A DNA stretch of 64,000 bases from Ahrensia kielensis DSM 5890 (GTDB taxonomy: Bacteria; Pseudomonadota; Alphaproteobacteria; Rhizobiales; Rhizobiaceae): the NCBI RefSeq assembly GCF_000374465.1, contig NZ_KB894528.1, forward strand, positions 423,127 through 487,126, read 5' to 3'. Under the pieces are notes generated by a model. The model searched no databases and was not told the origin of the DNA. It worked only from the letters and a program-made list of their open reading frames with translations. Shown here piece after piece: positions 1 through 9,633 of the stretch (position 1 is the stretch's first letter; each line of letters begins with the position of its first letter). A program made the position numbers and the translations under genes.

Positions 1-648
1 GTTATCATCATGACAACCAATGCTGGTGCTTCTGATGCGGCTAAAAATGCGATCGGGTTTGGTTCTTCCAAACGTGAGGGTGATGATGTGGAGGCCATTA
101 ATAGGCTCTTCACACCGGAATTCCGCAACCGTTTGGATGCGATCATTCCGTTTGGTCCGTTACCGGTGCCTGTTATCCACAAAGTGGTGCAGAAATTCGT
201 TATGCAGCTTGAGGCTCAATTGGCTGACCGCAATGTTGTGTTCGATCTTTCAAAACAGGCAATCTCTTGGCTTGCGAATAAGGGTTATGATGAGCGCATG
301 GGCGCGCGTCCGCTTGCCCGTGTCATTCAAGAGCACATCAAAAAGCCATTGGCGGAAGAATTACTGTTCGGCAGCTTGAAACAAGGCGGTACTGTTAAAG
401 TCACCGTTGAAAAAGATAAGAGCGGTGTAGAGACACTAAAACTCGACACAATCGCCGAACAAGAGCCGATAAAGCCTAAGTCTGAAGTGACGGCTAAGGC
501 AGGTGCCAAGGCCAAAACGGCAACCAAAGCGCCTGTAAAACGCAAACCTGCGGCAAGTGCATCCAAGAAGCCAACCAAGGATGACAAAGACGAGGGCGGC
601 AGCGGTACAAAAGGCCGATCCAGTGTGCCTAAGGTGCCACGTAAATAA
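1..648 (+). CDS. clpA: ATP-dependent Clp protease ATP-binding subunit ClpA, C-terminal part
   Basis: The reading frame is open from base 1, so the gene starts upstream and only about 215 C-terminal codons are visible. The segment carries the end of the second AAA+ domain (TTNAG, then the sensor-2 region with NRLFTPEFRNRLD and GARPLARVIQ) and the small helical C-terminal domain typical of ClpA, the unfoldase that feeds substrates to ClpP. After about residue 150 of the fragment the protein becomes a Lys/Ala/Pro-rich tail of about 60 residues ending in PKVPRK. This tail is longer than in enterobacterial ClpA, but such tails are common in alphaproteobacteria. A strong hairpin terminator follows at once, so clpA ends its transcript here. 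Identity is nearly certain; the role of the basic tail is unknown. Confidence 0.93.
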   Translation, partial: VIIMTTNAGASDAAKNAIGFGSSKREGDDVEAINRLFTPEFRNRLDAIIPFGPLPVPVIHKVVQKFVMQLEAQLADRNVVFDLSKQAISWLANKGYDERMGARPLARVIQEHIKKPLAEELLFGSLKQGGTVKVTVEKDKSGVETLKLDTIAEQEPIKPKSEVTAKAGAKAKTATKAPVKRKPAASASKKPTKDDKDEGGSGTKGRSSVPKVPRK

Positions 649-664
649 ACATAAAACGAATAAG

Positions 665-692
665 GCGCCGGACATTGTTCCGGCGCTTTTTT
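665..692 (+). terminator. Rho-independent terminator of clpA
   Basis: A perfect 8-bp stem (665-672 with 679-686), six-base loop and six T residues follow 17 bases after the clpA stop. It excludes the upstream in-frame start of the next gene at 691, which would lie in the T-run. Confidence 0.9.
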
Positions 693-711
693 GTTTACGT
701 TTATTATAATC

Positions 712-1473
712 ATGGTAGCGAAGGGCATGAACGACGAATCTCTCAATCCAGAAAATGCAGGCCGCTATTGGCTCTTAAAAGGTATGCGTGAGGCTATTTG
801 CCTCCCGACCTTTTTATTGATGTGTGCGTTTGTGGGCTTTGCAGGACTGGCCAGAGAAAACGGCATCACAATGCTTCAGGCATTGGTCATGACATCGACT
901 ATATGGGCGTTACCAGCCTGTGTGGTGCTGATTACGGCCATATCCAATGGTGCAACGCTGATTGCAGCCTTTATCGCTGTCACGCTGTCTTCTGCGCGTA
1001 TGATGCCGATGGCGATTGCGCTGATACCAGAGATGCGCACAAAGAATACGCGCACATGGGTACTGCTTTTATTGTCGCATTTTATCGCAATCACCGCATG
1101 GGTCATTGCACTGCGCCGTTTCAAAGATGTGCCCAAACAATATAGAACGTATTATTTTGGCGGGTTAGGCGGCACGATCACGGCGATTAATCAATTCGTG
1201 GTGCTTGGTGTTTATCTATCGGCCAATAGTTTTTCGCCAAAAGTGCTGGGCGTGCTCTTCTTTTTAACGCCCATCTATTTTTTGACCTCGCTTTGGGGCT
1301 CTGCACGAGAAGTCACAGGCAAGATTGCAATGGTTATCGGTCTTATGATTGGCCCTTATTTCTATCTCACCCTTCCGGGAATAGATCTTCTTGCCACCGG
1401 CTTCATCGGCGGAACGGCCGCTTATATTATTGGGCGCATCTGGCGCAAGCAGACGGCAAAAGGTGACGCATGA
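712..1473 (+). CDS. azlC: AzlC-family branched-chain amino acid exporter, large subunit
   Basis: A polytopic inner-membrane protein of about 253 residues with several hydrophobic segments. It has the AzlC-family N-terminal pattern (a REAICLPTFLLMCAFVGFAGLARENG-like stretch) and an SSARMMPMAIALIPE region after the second segment. AzlC works with the small AzlD subunit to export branched-chain amino acids or related compounds; the substrate cannot be read from sequence. The start is uncertain: ATG at 712 or 727, neither with a well-spaced Shine-Dalgarno. Starts further upstream fall inside the clpA terminator. The stop overlaps the azlD start (ATGA), so the two are translationally coupled. Confidence 0.85.
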   Translation: MVAKGMNDESLNPENAGRYWLLKGMREAICLPTFLLMCAFVGFAGLARENGITMLQALVMTSTIWALPACVVLITAISNGATLIAAFIAVTLSSARMMPMAIALIPEMRTKNTRTWVLLLLSHFIAITAWVIALRRFKDVPKQYRTYYFGGLGGTITAINQFVVLGVYLSANSFSPKVLGVLFFLTPIYFLTSLWGSAREVTGKIAMVIGLMIGPYFYLTLPGIDLLATGFIGGTAAYIIGRIWRKQTAKGDA

Positions 1474-1820
1474 CCTTTGAGGCGATTGATACGTGGTGGT
1501 GGCCACTGGTCTTTATTCTTATCGCGGGATGGATTGCCACGGACATGTGGCGTTGGCTCGGTGTCCTGATGGGCAACCGAATTGATGATAGTTCAGAGAT
1601 TTTGGTCTATATTAGATCCGTTGCCACAGCGTTGGTTGCAGCTGTTATTGCGCAGTTGATTGTCTTTCCGTCCGGTGCCTTGGCCGAAACGCCTGTTTTG
1701 CTGCGTATAGCGGCAGCGCTTTCTGGCTTTGCAGCCTATATCTTTATCGGGCGGCATGTCGGGCTTGGTGTTTTAGCAGCCCTTGTGGTTCTATCGGCTG
1801 GAATGGCGCTCGGAATTTAG
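1470..1820 (+). CDS. azlD: AzlD-family transporter small subunit
   Basis: A 116-residue hydrophobic protein with about four membrane segments, matching AzlD in size and position. The start overlaps the azlC stop by four bases (ATGA). AzlD is the obligatory small partner of AzlC in amino acid efflux. A W-rich N-terminus (TWWWPLVFILIAGWIATDMWRWLGV) and a conserved arginine in IRSVATALVAAVIA are visible. It ends its transcription unit before the lon promoter region. The family call is secure from context and topology; the exact substrate is not. Confidence 0.82.
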   Translation: MTFEAIDTWWWPLVFILIAGWIATDMWRWLGVLMGNRIDDSSEILVYIRSVATALVAAVIAQLIVFPSGALAETPVLLRIAAALSGFAAYIFIGRHVGLGVLAALVVLSAGMALGI

Positions 1821-1913
1821 GGCTAAATATAGGATAAGTGGGCCTAATCTTTGCATAAATGCACGAATAGGGCAGAATACCCGATGATTCGTGTGCATAC
1901 GGTGTTTAAAATC

Positions 1914-1942
1914 CTTGAAATCAGGTGTTTGAAATTCCAATT
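1914..1942 (+). promoter_or_regulatory. Possible heat-shock (sigma-32 type) promoter of lon
   Basis: CTTGAAA at 1914-1920 matches the -35 of alphaproteobacterial RpoH promoters. It is followed about 16 bases later by TCCAATT, a partial match to the CCCCAT-type -10. It lies about 120 bases upstream of lon, a classical heat-shock gene. The -10 match is weak. Confidence 0.35.
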
Positions 1943-2062
1943 ACACTGAGCACCGACTAGATGCCTTAATTAACTGCATCGAAAAGTGCCCTAAAAGACG
2001 GGACACAGGGCTATGTTAGCATGTGTCTAAAATATCTGCCGAAAGGCACGAAAGGAAAGACT

Positions 2063-4492
2063 ATGAGCGACCAAATCATGGAAGCAGCAGCGGGTGGTGT
2101 TGACGGGCGTTATGCCGTTCTACCATTGCGCGATATTGTTGTTTTTCCGCATATGATCGTCCCGCTTTTTGTCGGACGCGATAAATCAATCCGTGCGCTT
2201 GAAGATGTGATGGAAAACGACCGTCAGATTTTGTTGGTCACACAGCATGATGCTGGCGATGATGATCCTTCTGGCGACGGTATTTACACAAACGGCACGC
2301 TTGCCAATGTGCTGCAACTCCTAAAGCTTCCTGACAATACTGTGAAAGTATTGGTTGAGGGTGTGAGCCGTGTGGAAGTGACTGAATTCATCAATGGTGA
2401 TGATTTCATGGAAGCTGAAGCAATCGTTACAGCTGAGGTCGAAGAAGACCCGATTGAAGTCGAGGCGCTTGCGCGTTCGGTTGCGTCTGAGTTTGAAGAT
2501 TATGTAAAACTCAACAAAAAGATTTCGCCTGATGTTGTCGGCGCTGTAGGCCAGATTGAGGATTTCTCTAAACTGGCTGATACAGTTGCATCGCATCTTG
2601 CAATCAAAATTGCTGATAAGCAGACGCTTTTGGAAACAGCTTCGACGAAAGAGCGCTTGGAAAAAGCGCTTGATCACATGGAAGCTGAAATTTCTGTGCT
2701 TCAGGTCGAGAAACGTATCCGCAGCCGCGTTAAACGCCAGATGGAAAAGACGCAGCGCGAATATTATCTCAATGAGCAGATGAAGGCGATCCAGAAAGAA
2801 CTTGGCGACGGCGAGGACGGCGGCGGCGAGCTTGCTGAACTTGAAGAGAAAATCTCTAAAACCAAGTTCACCAAAGAAGCGCGCGAAAAGGTTGATGCTG
2901 AGCTGAAAAAGCTCAAGCAGATGAGCCCTATGTCTGCTGAAGCAACAGTTGTTCGCAATTATATGGACTGGATGGTTTCTATTCCGTGGAACAAGAAAAC
3001 CAAAGTCAAATATGATTTGAACGAAGCGCAAGCAACGCTTGATGAAGATCATTATGGCTTGGAAAAAGTCAAAGAGCGGATCATTGAGTATCTGGCTGTT
3101 CAAAAACGCCAGAACAAACTCAAAGGCCCAATCTTGTGTCTTGTTGGCCCTCCAGGTGTTGGTAAAACATCGCTTGGCAAGTCTATTGCGAAAGCAACAG
3201 GCCGTGAGTTTGTGCGCATGGCGCTTGGCGGCGTTCGTGATGAAGCTGAAATCCGTGGTCACCGTAGAACCTATATAGGTTCTATGCCGGGCAAGATCAT
3301 TCAGTCGATGAAGAAAGCTAAGAAATCCAACCCATTGTTCCTTCTCGATGAGATTGACAAAATGGGGCAGGACTTCCGTGGTGATCCATCATCTGCAATG
3401 CTTGAGGTGCTTGATCCTGAACAGAACAATGCGTTCATGGATCACTATCTTGAGGTTGAGTATGATTTGTCATCAACGATGTTCATTACGACCGCTAACT
3501 CGCTGAATATTCCTGGCCCATTGATGGACCGTATGGAAATCATTCGTATCGCTGGTTACACAGAAGACGAAAAAGTCGAGATCGCAAAACGTCACCTGAT
3601 GCCGAAGGCGATCAAGGACAATGCGCTTCAAGACGGTGAGTTTTCGGTTGATGAGGACGCAATCCGCAGAACGGTTCAGCTTTATACACGTGAAGCTGGC
3701 GTGCGCTCTTTGGAACGCGAATTGATGAAACTTGGCCGTAAAGCCGTGACTGAGATTCTGCGTACGGATACGAAAACGGTAAAAGTCACTGTAGACAATC
3801 TTGATGATTATCTGGGCGTGCCGAAATTCCGTCATGGTGAAATTGATACGGAAGACCGTGTTGGTGTTGTGACCGGATTGGCGTGGACGGAAGTTGGCGG
3901 TGAATTACTGACGATTGAAGGCGTCGCTATGCCGGGTAAAGGCAAAATGACGGTTACCGGCAATCTGAAGGATGTGATGAAGGAATCAATTTCTGCGGCA
4001 GCATCCTATGTGCGTTCGCGGGCAATTGAGTTCGGCATTAAACCAACACAGTTCGACAAGCGTGACATTCATGTTCACGTGCCGGAAGGTGCAACGCCAA
4101 AAGATGGTCCATCTGCCGGTATTGCGATGGCAACATCGATTGTGTCGATTTTGACTGGTATTGCGATCCATAAGGATATTGCAATGACAGGTGAGATCAC
4201 ACTGCGTGGACGCGTGCTGCCAATTGGTGGTCTGAAAGAAAAGCTACTTGCAGCTGTGCGTGGCGGCATCAAGAAAGTGCTTATTCCAGAAGACAATGCC
4301 AAGGATCTGGCTGATATTCCGGACAATGTGAAGTCAGCACTTGAGATTGTGCCGGTAGCGCATTTGGATCAGGTTTTGCTTCATGCGCTGGTTGAGCAAC
4401 CAGTACCGATTGAGTGGAGCGAAGAAGAAGAAGCTTTAGCGGCTGATTTGCGGTTGGCACGTGCCAATCAGGCTGCGAATCTGGCTCATTGA
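2063..4492 (+). CDS. lon: ATP-dependent protease Lon
   Basis: An 809-residue LonA protease that degrades misfolded and regulatory proteins in the cytosol. The order is an N-terminal substrate-binding domain (from [20 protein letters not shown]), a long coiled-coil region, an AAA+ module with Walker A GPPGVGKT near residue 361 and Walker B LFLLDEID, and a C-terminal protease domain. The catalytic dyad is Ser684 (DGPSAG) and Lys727 (GGLKEK). The ATG at 2063 is chosen because it follows AAAGGAAAG at normal spacing; the frame is open further upstream without a better site. Length is typical. A terminator follows, and the downstream neighbour is hup, as in many alphaproteobacteria. Heat-shock control is likely from function and possible from the upstream CTTGAAA element. 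Confidence 0.98.
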   Translation: MSDQIMEAAAGGVDGRYAVLPLRDIVVFPHMIVPLFVGRDKSIRALEDVMENDRQILLVTQHDAGDDDPSGDGIYTNGTLANVLQLLKLPDNTVKVLVEGVSRVEVTEFINGDDFMEAEAIVTAEVEEDPIEVEALARSVASEFEDYVKLNKKISPDVVGAVGQIEDFSKLADTVASHLAIKIADKQTLLETASTKERLEKALDHMEAEISVLQVEKRIRSRVKRQMEKTQREYYLNEQMKAIQKELGDGEDGGGELAELEEKISKTKFTKEAREKVDAELKKLKQMSPMSAEATVVRNYMDWMVSIPWNKKTKVKYDLNEAQATLDEDHYGLEKVKERIIEYLAVQKRQNKLKGPILCLVGPPGVGKTSLGKSIAKATGREFVRMALGGVRDEAEIRGHRRTYIGSMPGKIIQSMKKAKKSNPLFLLDEIDKMGQDFRGDPSSAMLEVLDPEQNNAFMDHYLEVEYDLSSTMFITTANSLNIPGPLMDRMEIIRIAGYTEDEKVEIAKRHLMPKAIKDNALQDGEFSVDEDAIRRTVQLYTREAGVRSLERELMKLGRKAVTEILRTDTKTVKVTVDNLDDYLGVPKFRHGEIDTEDRVGVVTGLAWTEVGGELLTIEGVAMPGKGKMTVTGNLKDVMKESISAAASYVRSRAIEFGIKPTQFDKRDIHVHVPEGATPKDGPSAGIAMATSIVSILTGIAIHKDIAMTGEITLRGRVLPIGGLKEKLLAAVRGGIKKVLIPEDNAKDLADIPDNVKSALEIVPVAHLDQVLLHALVEQPVPIEWSEEEEALAADLRLARANQAANLAH

Positions 4493-4541
4493 CCGTAAAA
4501 ATATATGGAGCGTTCTAAATACGCTCTGTATTTTGATCGAA

Positions 4542-4569
4542 AAACGCCGCATTTTGCGGCGTTTTTTTA
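4542..4569 (+). terminator. Rho-independent terminator of lon
   Basis: A 10-bp perfect stem (4542-4551 with 4555-4564), three-base loop and T-run lie about 50 bases after the lon stop. Confidence 0.92.
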
Positions 4570-4683
4570 TTTTTATGAGCAAAAGCGGTGCAGAAACCCC
4601 AGAAAATATAGGGTTTTGCCCGTTTCGATTTCTAAACTCCGAAAATCTCGTTATTATCCCGTATTGCTTTAGGCAAACTTGAT

Positions 4684-4700
4684 TCGTTGATATTCAACGA
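4684..4700. promoter_or_regulatory. Palindrome in the hup leader
   Basis: A perfect 7-bp inverted repeat (TCGTTGA, three bases, TCAACGA) lies 21 bases upstream of the hup start. It could be a protein-binding site or a leader hairpin close to the ribosome binding site. No regulator can be named. Confidence 0.35.
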
Positions 4701-4721
4701 TGGGAACTTGGAGATAATGAA

Positions 4722-4997
4722 ATGAATAAAAACGAATTGGCCGGCGCTGTAGCCGAAAAAGCTGGCATCACAAAAAGCGATGCAACAACAGCTGTTGAAG
4801 CACTTTTTGAAGTCATTACAGAAACTTTGAAGGGCGGCGACGATGTTCGTGTTCTTGGTTTCGGTAATTTCGTTGTTCAGCAGCGCGCTGCAACAACTGG
4901 CCGTAACCCTATGACAGGTCAGCCTGTTGATATTCCTGCTAAACGAGTTCCTAAGTTCTCTGCAGGCAAAGGCCTGAAAGACGCTGTGAACAGCTAA
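4722..4997 (+). CDS. hup: DNA-binding protein HU
   Basis: A 91-residue histone-like protein that bends and compacts DNA. It starts MNKNELAGAVAEKAGITKSDA and has the DNA-binding arm with the GRNPMTGQPV and IPAKRVPKFSAGK motifs of the HU/IHF family. The hallmark GFGNF is present. A GGAGAT ribosome site precedes the ATG. Size and position after lon match HU-beta of alphaproteobacteria; IHF subunits are ruled out by sequence. Monocistronic, with a terminator on each side. Confidence 0.97.
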   Translation: MNKNELAGAVAEKAGITKSDATTAVEALFEVITETLKGGDDVRVLGFGNFVVQQRAATTGRNPMTGQPVDIPAKRVPKFSAGKGLKDAVNS

Positions 4998-5015
4998 TTT
5001 CTGCATAATATTTGT

Positions 5016-5053
5016 ACGAAAGCCCGCGCATGTTCGCGGGCTTTCGTTTTTTT
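5016..5053 (+). terminator. Rho-independent terminator of hup
   Basis: A 13-bp perfect stem (5016-5028 with 5035-5047) with a six-base loop and a run of T residues. It ends 13 bases before the next gene, so that gene needs its own promoter or depends on readthrough. Confidence 0.93.
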
Positions 5054-5065
5054 GGGGATAAAAAA

Positions 5066-5632
5066 ATGGAAAATATTGTTTCATTTTTGCTGGAAAGCGA
5101 AAAACTGAAATCCGTATTAAGGCAAACCAAGCCGCTGGGCGAAGATCGTTTTGAAAACTCAGCTGAACATTCTTGGCAGACGACACTTGCCGCAATGATT
5201 CTCCTTGAGTCTGCGCCTGCCGAGCTGGATCGTCTCAAGATTTTAAAAATGTTACTCATCCACGATATTGTGGAAATCGATGCCGGTGATGTTTTTGTTT
5301 ATGATGAACAGGCAAGGCAAGAGGCATTTGCGGCAGAAGCTGAGGCTGCAGAGCGACTCTTTGGTATGTTGGACACAAATATTGGCGAGCCCTTATTGGC
5401 GCTTTGGCATGAATTTGAGCAGGCGCAAACGCCTGAAGCAAAATTTGCAAAAGCATGTGACCGCGTAATGCCCGTTCTACAAAATTTAGAATCGGGCGGT
5501 CAAAGCTGGACCGCACACGATATTCGGCGTGCAAAAGTGCTTGAAAAGAATCAACCGATTAAAGATGCCAGCCCAGAATTATGGGCTTTGGTGAAAAAAC
5601 GCATCGAAGAAGCGACATTTTTAAAAGACTAA
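5066..5632 (+). CDS. HD-domain metal-dependent hydrolase, YfbR-like
   Basis: A 188-residue HD-superfamily protein. Metal ligands are visible as His35 (AEHSW), His66-Asp67 (LLIHDIVEIDAGD) and a downstream Asp in KACDRVMPVLQNL. This arrangement is that of the HD_3 / 5'-deoxynucleotidase-like group, which removes phosphate from small nucleotides; the substrate here is unknown. The start at 5066 follows GGGGAT. Alternative upstream starts lie inside the hup terminator and are rejected. It stands alone between the hup terminator and the tRNA-Val gene on the opposite strand. Confidence 0.8.
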   Translation: MENIVSFLLESEKLKSVLRQTKPLGEDRFENSAEHSWQTTLAAMILLESAPAELDRLKILKMLLIHDIVEIDAGDVFVYDEQARQEAFAAEAEAAERLFGMLDTNIGEPLLALWHEFEQAQTPEAKFAKACDRVMPVLQNLESGGQSWTAHDIRRAKVLEKNQPIKDASPELWALVKKRIEEATFLKD

Positions 5633-5797
5633 AGCTTGCTGGAATCATGGATGTTGAAACTATGCGCAGGCTTAAAACTGTGCATTTAATGCAGTTTACC
5701 GTGCTGATTCCATATAGATATGAGCTAAAACCGTTATAAAGCGCCTATATTCCTGCATTTTGGCAGGATAGGCGTCTAACTTTATAAGGGAAGGGGC

Positions 5798-5873
<76 letters not shown>

Positions 5874-6048
5874 CAACGCAACGGCTTCTACGCATCTATT
5901 TCGATTTCCGCAACCCCTTCTTGTCATAGAAATGAACTTTTTATTTTGTATGCAATTATCTTGCAAAAGTCTGATATTCGCCGTTGACACTTGAAAGAGA
6001 ACCGCCTAAATCACCGCCACGTCAGCAACGCTGGCAAGAAGAAGATGC

Positions 6049-6125
6049 GCGGGTGTAGCTCAGTTGGTTAGAGTGCCGGCCTGTCACGCCGGAGGTCGCG
6101 GGTTCGAGCCCCGTCACTCGCGCCA
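6049..6125 (+). tRNA. tRNA-Asp (anticodon GTC)
   Basis: 77 nt with acceptor GCGGGTG/CACTCGC, D arm with GTTGGTTA loop, anticodon stem CCGGC/GCCGG around CTGTCAC (anticodon GTC), T arm with TTCGAGC loop and an encoded CCA. It lies 271 bases upstream of nuoA. Confidence 0.97.
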
Positions 6126-6395
6126 TTTTCTCCATTTCCTCCAAAGTGTTACGTAATTAACCGCAGGGGCGAAGTGTCGCTTAGCGTGTTGTTTTCCCCA
6201 CGATCTTTACTGCACTTAAAGGTTCTTCCACATTTTGTTCTCATATGGTCTTGCGCCACGTGCGACATAGCAGTAACCCACCACACAAACTGTGGTTTTG
6301 GTTTGTGTTTTTTGCGCGATCAGCCTAAAAGACCCGTGATAAAATCACTTAACAAGCATGCTGCAAAAGCAGCGAGAGTGTTTAGGAAAGACAAG

Positions 6396-6761
6396 ATGGA
6401 CGCAGTCGTCGCCTCCTATTTGCCAATAATCATATTTCTGGTCGTGTGCTTTGGCATTGCCGCAGCGCTTTTGATCGCACCTTTTTTGATTGCTTACCGC
6501 AATCCAGACCCTGAGAAATTGTCTGCCTATGAGTGCGGTTTTAACTCATTTGATGATGCGCGCATGAAATTCGATGTGCGATTCTATTTGGTCGCAATTT
6601 TGTTCATCATTTTTGACCTTGAAGTTGCCTTTCTTTTTCCTTGGGCTGTTTCATTCGGCGAAATGGGAATGTTCGGTTTCTGGTCAATGATGGTCTTTCT
6701 AGGCGTTCTGACAATTGGCTTCATCTATGAATGGAAAAAAGGTGCGCTAGAATGGGATTAA
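6396..6761 (+). CDS. nuoA: NADH-quinone oxidoreductase subunit A
   Basis: A 121-residue membrane-arm subunit of complex I with three transmembrane helices. It carries the conserved [40 protein letters not shown] block between helices 1 and 2, which sits near the quinone-binding junction. The ATG at 6396 is preceded by AGGAAAG; the frame is open for 74 more codons upstream but those residues are not part of the family. It opens the fourteen-subunit operon. The 270 bases between tRNA-Asp and this gene must hold the operon promoter, but I see no convincing -35/-10 pair. NuoB starts inside the last codons. Confidence 0.97.
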   Translation: MDAVVASYLPIIIFLVVCFGIAAALLIAPFLIAYRNPDPEKLSAYECGFNSFDDARMKFDVRFYLVAILFIIFDLEVAFLFPWAVSFGEMGMFGFWSMMVFLGVLTIGFIYEWKKGALEWD

Positions 6762-7330
6762 GCGATAACAAGACGCTCGTAGCGCCGCAGCCAAAGGGCA
6801 TCATTGATCCGTCTACGGGAAAACCGATAGGCGCGAATGATCCATTTTTCGGCGAGATGAATAATGAGCTAGCCGATAAAGGCTTTCTCGTTACCTCAAC
6901 GGATGATCTGATTAACTGGGCCCGTCAGGGCTCGTTGATGTGGATGACGTTCGGTCTTGCATGTTGTGCTGTTGAAATGATGCACACATCTATGCCGCGT
7001 TATGATGCGGAACGCTTTGGCGTTGCGCCGCGTGCATCGCCGCGTCAGTCCGATGTCATGATTGTTGCTGGTACATTGACCAACAAAATGGCACCGGCGC
7101 TGCGCAAAGTTTATGACCAGATGCCAGAGCCACGTTATGTGATTTCAATGGGATCATGCGCTAATGGCGGTGGTTATTACCATTATTCATATTCTGTGGT
7201 GCGCGGCTGTGACCGTATTGTACCGGTAGATATTTATGTGCCGGGCTGTCCACCAACAGCAGAAGCTTTGCTTTACGGCATTTTGATGCTGCAGAAGAAA
7301 ATCCGCCGCACAGGTACAATTGAACGCTAG
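6752..7330 (+). CDS. nuoB: NADH-quinone oxidoreductase subunit B
   Basis: A 192-residue peripheral-arm subunit that holds the terminal iron-sulfur cluster N2, the direct electron donor to quinone. The four cluster ligands are visible as Cys71-Cys72 ([10 protein letters not shown]), Cys136 (MGSCANGGG) and Cys166 ([15 protein letters not shown]). The start at 6752 overlaps the nuoA end by ten bases. A longer in-frame start at 6731 is less likely because it would overlap nuoA by 31 bases and has no better ribosome site. Length is typical. Confidence 0.97.
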   Translation: MGLSDNKTLVAPQPKGIIDPSTGKPIGANDPFFGEMNNELADKGFLVTSTDDLINWARQGSLMWMTFGLACCAVEMMHTSMPRYDAERFGVAPRASPRQSDVMIVAGTLTNKMAPALRKVYDQMPEPRYVISMGSCANGGGYYHYSYSVVRGCDRIVPVDIYVPGCPPTAEALLYGILMLQKKIRRTGTIER

Positions 7331-7363
7331 GTTTATTGTCCCGTAAGGGGCAGGGGAAATAAG

Positions 7364-7993
7364 ATGGCAACATCAACGAAACAAAATGCGCAAGACGCTT
7401 TGCAGGATTTGACAAGCACCGTCAGCGACGGCTTGGGCAATATTGACCATTCGCTCTCAATTTCTTTTGGCGAATTGACTGTGAATGTCGCAGCAGAGGA
7501 TATTTCAGCGACGCTCAAAGTGTTGCGCGATGATGTGCAGATGAAATTCATCTCTTTCATTGATATGTGCGGCGTTGACTATCCAGCACGCGCAAAACGC
7601 TTTGATGTTGTGTATCATTTGATGAGCCCAACATTGAACCAGCGTATTCGCGTTAAAGCGCAGACCGATGAAGATACGCCTATTGCAAGCGTGACAGATA
7701 TTTTTCCCGGTGCAAATTGGTTCGAACGCGAAGCATACGACATGTATGGCATCTTGTTCACAGGCCACCCAGATTTGCGTCGCTTGTTGACCGATTATGG
7801 CTTCGAAGGTCATCCATTGCGCAAAGACTTCCCGCTGACTGGCTTTGTGGAAGTGCGTTATGATGACGAAACAAAACGCGTTGTTTATGAGCCTGTTCAT
7901 TTGCGCCAAGAATTCCGTGACTTTGATTTTCTTTCTCCTTGGGAAGGCGCAGAATATGTGCTTCCAGGCGATGAAAAGGCAGAAAGCAAGTGA
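7364..7993 (+). CDS. nuoC: NADH-quinone oxidoreductase subunit C
   Basis: A 209-residue 30-kDa-type subunit of the peripheral arm. It has the conserved C-terminal signature around [40 protein letters not shown], which packs on NuoD next to the quinone site. It is a separate protein, not fused to NuoD as in enterobacteria. The N-terminal 30 residues are polar and poorly conserved. GGGGCAGGGG precedes the ATG. Its stop overlaps the start of the next, non-Nuo gene (TGATG), so the unusual insert is translationally coupled to nuoC. Confidence 0.96.
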   Translation: MATSTKQNAQDALQDLTSTVSDGLGNIDHSLSISFGELTVNVAAEDISATLKVLRDDVQMKFISFIDMCGVDYPARAKRFDVVYHLMSPTLNQRIRVKAQTDEDTPIASVTDIFPGANWFEREAYDMYGILFTGHPDLRRLLTDYGFEGHPLRKDFPLTGFVEVRYDDETKRVVYEPVHLRQEFRDFDFLSPWEGAEYVLPGDEKAESK

Positions 7994-8439
7994 TGAAGGG
8001 GCGCGTAAGCATAACACTAATGGTTGGCGCTGCTGCTCTTCTTAGCGCGCATGCTGCATCTGCACGAGAAGTGCCGAGCTGCAGCTATACAATTAGTGCT
8101 GCCAATATTCTTCAATTGGCCAATGGTGCTTTGCCTGAGGGTTCTGCAGAAGGCAATCCTGGCGATTGCGTGATGCAATTGCAAAAGACTGCGCTTGATG
8201 ATGAGATTGCGCTAACGACTTGCCCATCGCATTTTCAGATTAGAGCAGAAAATAAGTCTGCGTTTAACCTGTTGGTCAACCTTCCTGTGCAAAAAGCTGA
8301 CAGTGAATACGGTAAGAAATACGCTGAGGACCGAGACAGATTGCGTAAATCATTTTCATTGGCTGGATGCGACAAACGCGTTGAAACTTACTTCTCATTT
8401 TCTAAAGACAATTCCACTTTTATAGAGCGGGTCCAATAG
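7993..8439 (+). CDS. Secreted four-cysteine protein encoded inside the nuo operon
   Basis: I do not recognise this 148-residue protein. The first 24 residues form a clear Sec signal peptide (positive MKGR, hydrophobic core, AASA cleavage site). The mature part contains exactly four cysteines (PSCSY, GDCVM, TTCPS, AGCDK), which suggests two disulfides in the periplasm. It contains a mixed alpha/beta-looking, polar sequence without repeats or membrane segments. Its start overlaps the nuoC stop by one base and nuoD begins three bases after its stop, so it is co-transcribed with complex I and probably translationally coupled on both sides. A role in complex I assembly or stability is only a guess from position. 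Base composition resembles its neighbours. Confidence 0.8.
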   Translation: MKGRVSITLMVGAAALLSAHAASAREVPSCSYTISAANILQLANGALPEGSAEGNPGDCVMQLQKTALDDEIALTTCPSHFQIRAENKSAFNLLVNLPVQKADSEYGKKYAEDRDRLRKSFSLAGCDKRVETYFSFSKDNSTFIERVQ

Positions 8440-8442
8440 ACC

Positions 8443-9633
8443 ATGACCGAACATAATGTCAGAAACTTCAACATCAACTTTGGCCCGCAGCACCCTGCGG
8501 CGCACGGCGTTTTGCGCCTTGTTCTTGAGTTGGATGGTGAAATCTGTGAGCGCATCGATCCGCATATCGGTCTGCTTCACCGTGGCACTGAAAAGCTAAT
8601 CGAGCACAAAACCTATCTACAGGCTGTGCCATATTTTGACCGCCTTGATTATGTTGCGCCGATGAATCAGGAGCATGCTTTCGCGCTTGCTGTTGAAAGA
8701 CTTGCTGGCATTGAAGTGCCGCGCCGTGGCCAGTTGATTCGTGTTTTATATTCAGAAATCGGCCGCATCCTGTCGCATATGCTGAATATCACAACGCAGG
8801 CGCTTGATGTTGGCGCGTTGACACCGCCGCTCTGGGGCTTTGAAGAGCGCGAAAAACTGATGATGTTCTATGAGCGCGCTTGTGGTGCACGCTTGCATGC
8901 CGCTTATTTCCGTCCAGGCGGTGTTCATCAGGATTTGCCGGAACAATTGGTGCGCGATATTGGCGACTGGATTGACCCATTCTTGGGCGTTGTCAAAGAA
9001 ATCGACGGCCTTTTGACCAACAACCGAATCTTTAAACAACGTAACGTTGATATTGGCGTTGTTGCACTTGAAGATGCGTGGGCTTGGGGCTTTTCTGGCG
9101 TCATGGTGCGCGGCTCTGGTGCAAAATGGGATTTGCGCAAAAGCCAGCCTTATGAATGTTATGATGAGATGAAGTTCGATATTCCAATCGGCAAAAATGG
9201 CGATTGTTATGACCGCTACCTCATTCGCATGGAAGAAATGCGCCAGTCTGCTGAAATCATGCGCCAATGCGTTGAAAAGCTGCTTGCGCCTGAAGGCCAA
9301 GGGCCAATTTCTTCGACAGACGGTAAAATGGTGCCGCCAAAACGCGGCGAAATGAAGCGTTCAATGGAAGCATTGATCCACCATTTCAAACTATACACTG
9401 AAGGCTATAAAGTGCCTGAAGGTGAAGTTTACGCAGCTGTTGAAGCACCGAAAGGCGAGTTCGGCGTTTATGTCGTATCTGATGGTACGAACAAGCCTTA
9501 TCGTTGTAAGGTGCGTGCACCGGGCTTTGCCCATCTTCAAGCAATGGATTTCCTATGCCGCGGCCATATGCTCGCGGATGTATCTGCCGTGCTTGGTTCT
9601 CTTGATATCGTATTTGGTGAGGTGGACCGCTAA
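8443..9633 (+). CDS. nuoD: NADH-quinone oxidoreductase subunit D
   Basis: The 396-residue 49-kDa-type subunit that forms the quinone-reducing cavity with NuoB. It has the N-terminal [22 protein letters not shown] motif with the quinone-loop histidine, then the [11 protein letters not shown] and [22 protein letters not shown] motifs. The C-terminus ends in [10 protein letters not shown], as in the whole family. Length is normal. The stop overlaps the nuoE ATG (TAATG). Confidence 0.98.
   Translation: MTEHNVRNFNINFGPQHPAAHGVLRLVLELDGEICERIDPHIGLLHRGTEKLIEHKTYLQAVPYFDRLDYVAPMNQEHAFALAVERLAGIEVPRRGQLIRVLYSEIGRILSHMLNITTQALDVGALTPPLWGFEEREKLMMFYERACGARLHAAYFRPGGVHQDLPEQLVRDIGDWIDPFLGVVKEIDGLLTNNRIFKQRNVDIGVVALEDAWAWGFSGVMVRGSGAKWDLRKSQPYECYDEMKFDIPIGKNGDCYDRYLIRMEEMRQSAEIMRQCVEKLLAPEGQGPISSTDGKMVPPKRGEMKRSMEALIHHFKLYTEGYKVPEGEVYAAVEAPKGEFGVYVVSDGTNKPYRCKVRAPGFAHLQAMDFLCRGHMLADVSAVLGSLDIVFGEVDR

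Noticed and set aside
691-711. Upstream start of azlC
   Set aside because: The codons lie in the T-run of the clpA terminator, so they would not be part of a normal azlC message.
2321-3262. 313-codon minus-strand ORF inside lon
   Set aside because: It lies fully antisense to a well-conserved protease gene, has a Phe/Arg/Asn-rich composition typical of antisense frames and no ribosome site or family motif.
4512-4526. GTTC-N7-GCTC after lon as an SOS box
   Set aside because: One half-site is mismatched, and it lies just before a terminator rather than a promoter.
4632-5195. 187-codon minus-strand ORF across hup
   Set aside because: It runs antisense through hup and its terminator and has a Cys/Phe/Ser-rich composition without motif.
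6222-6240. GTTC repeats upstream of nuoA as an SOS box
   Set aside because: The spacing is 11 bases, not 7, so it does not fit the LexA operator.
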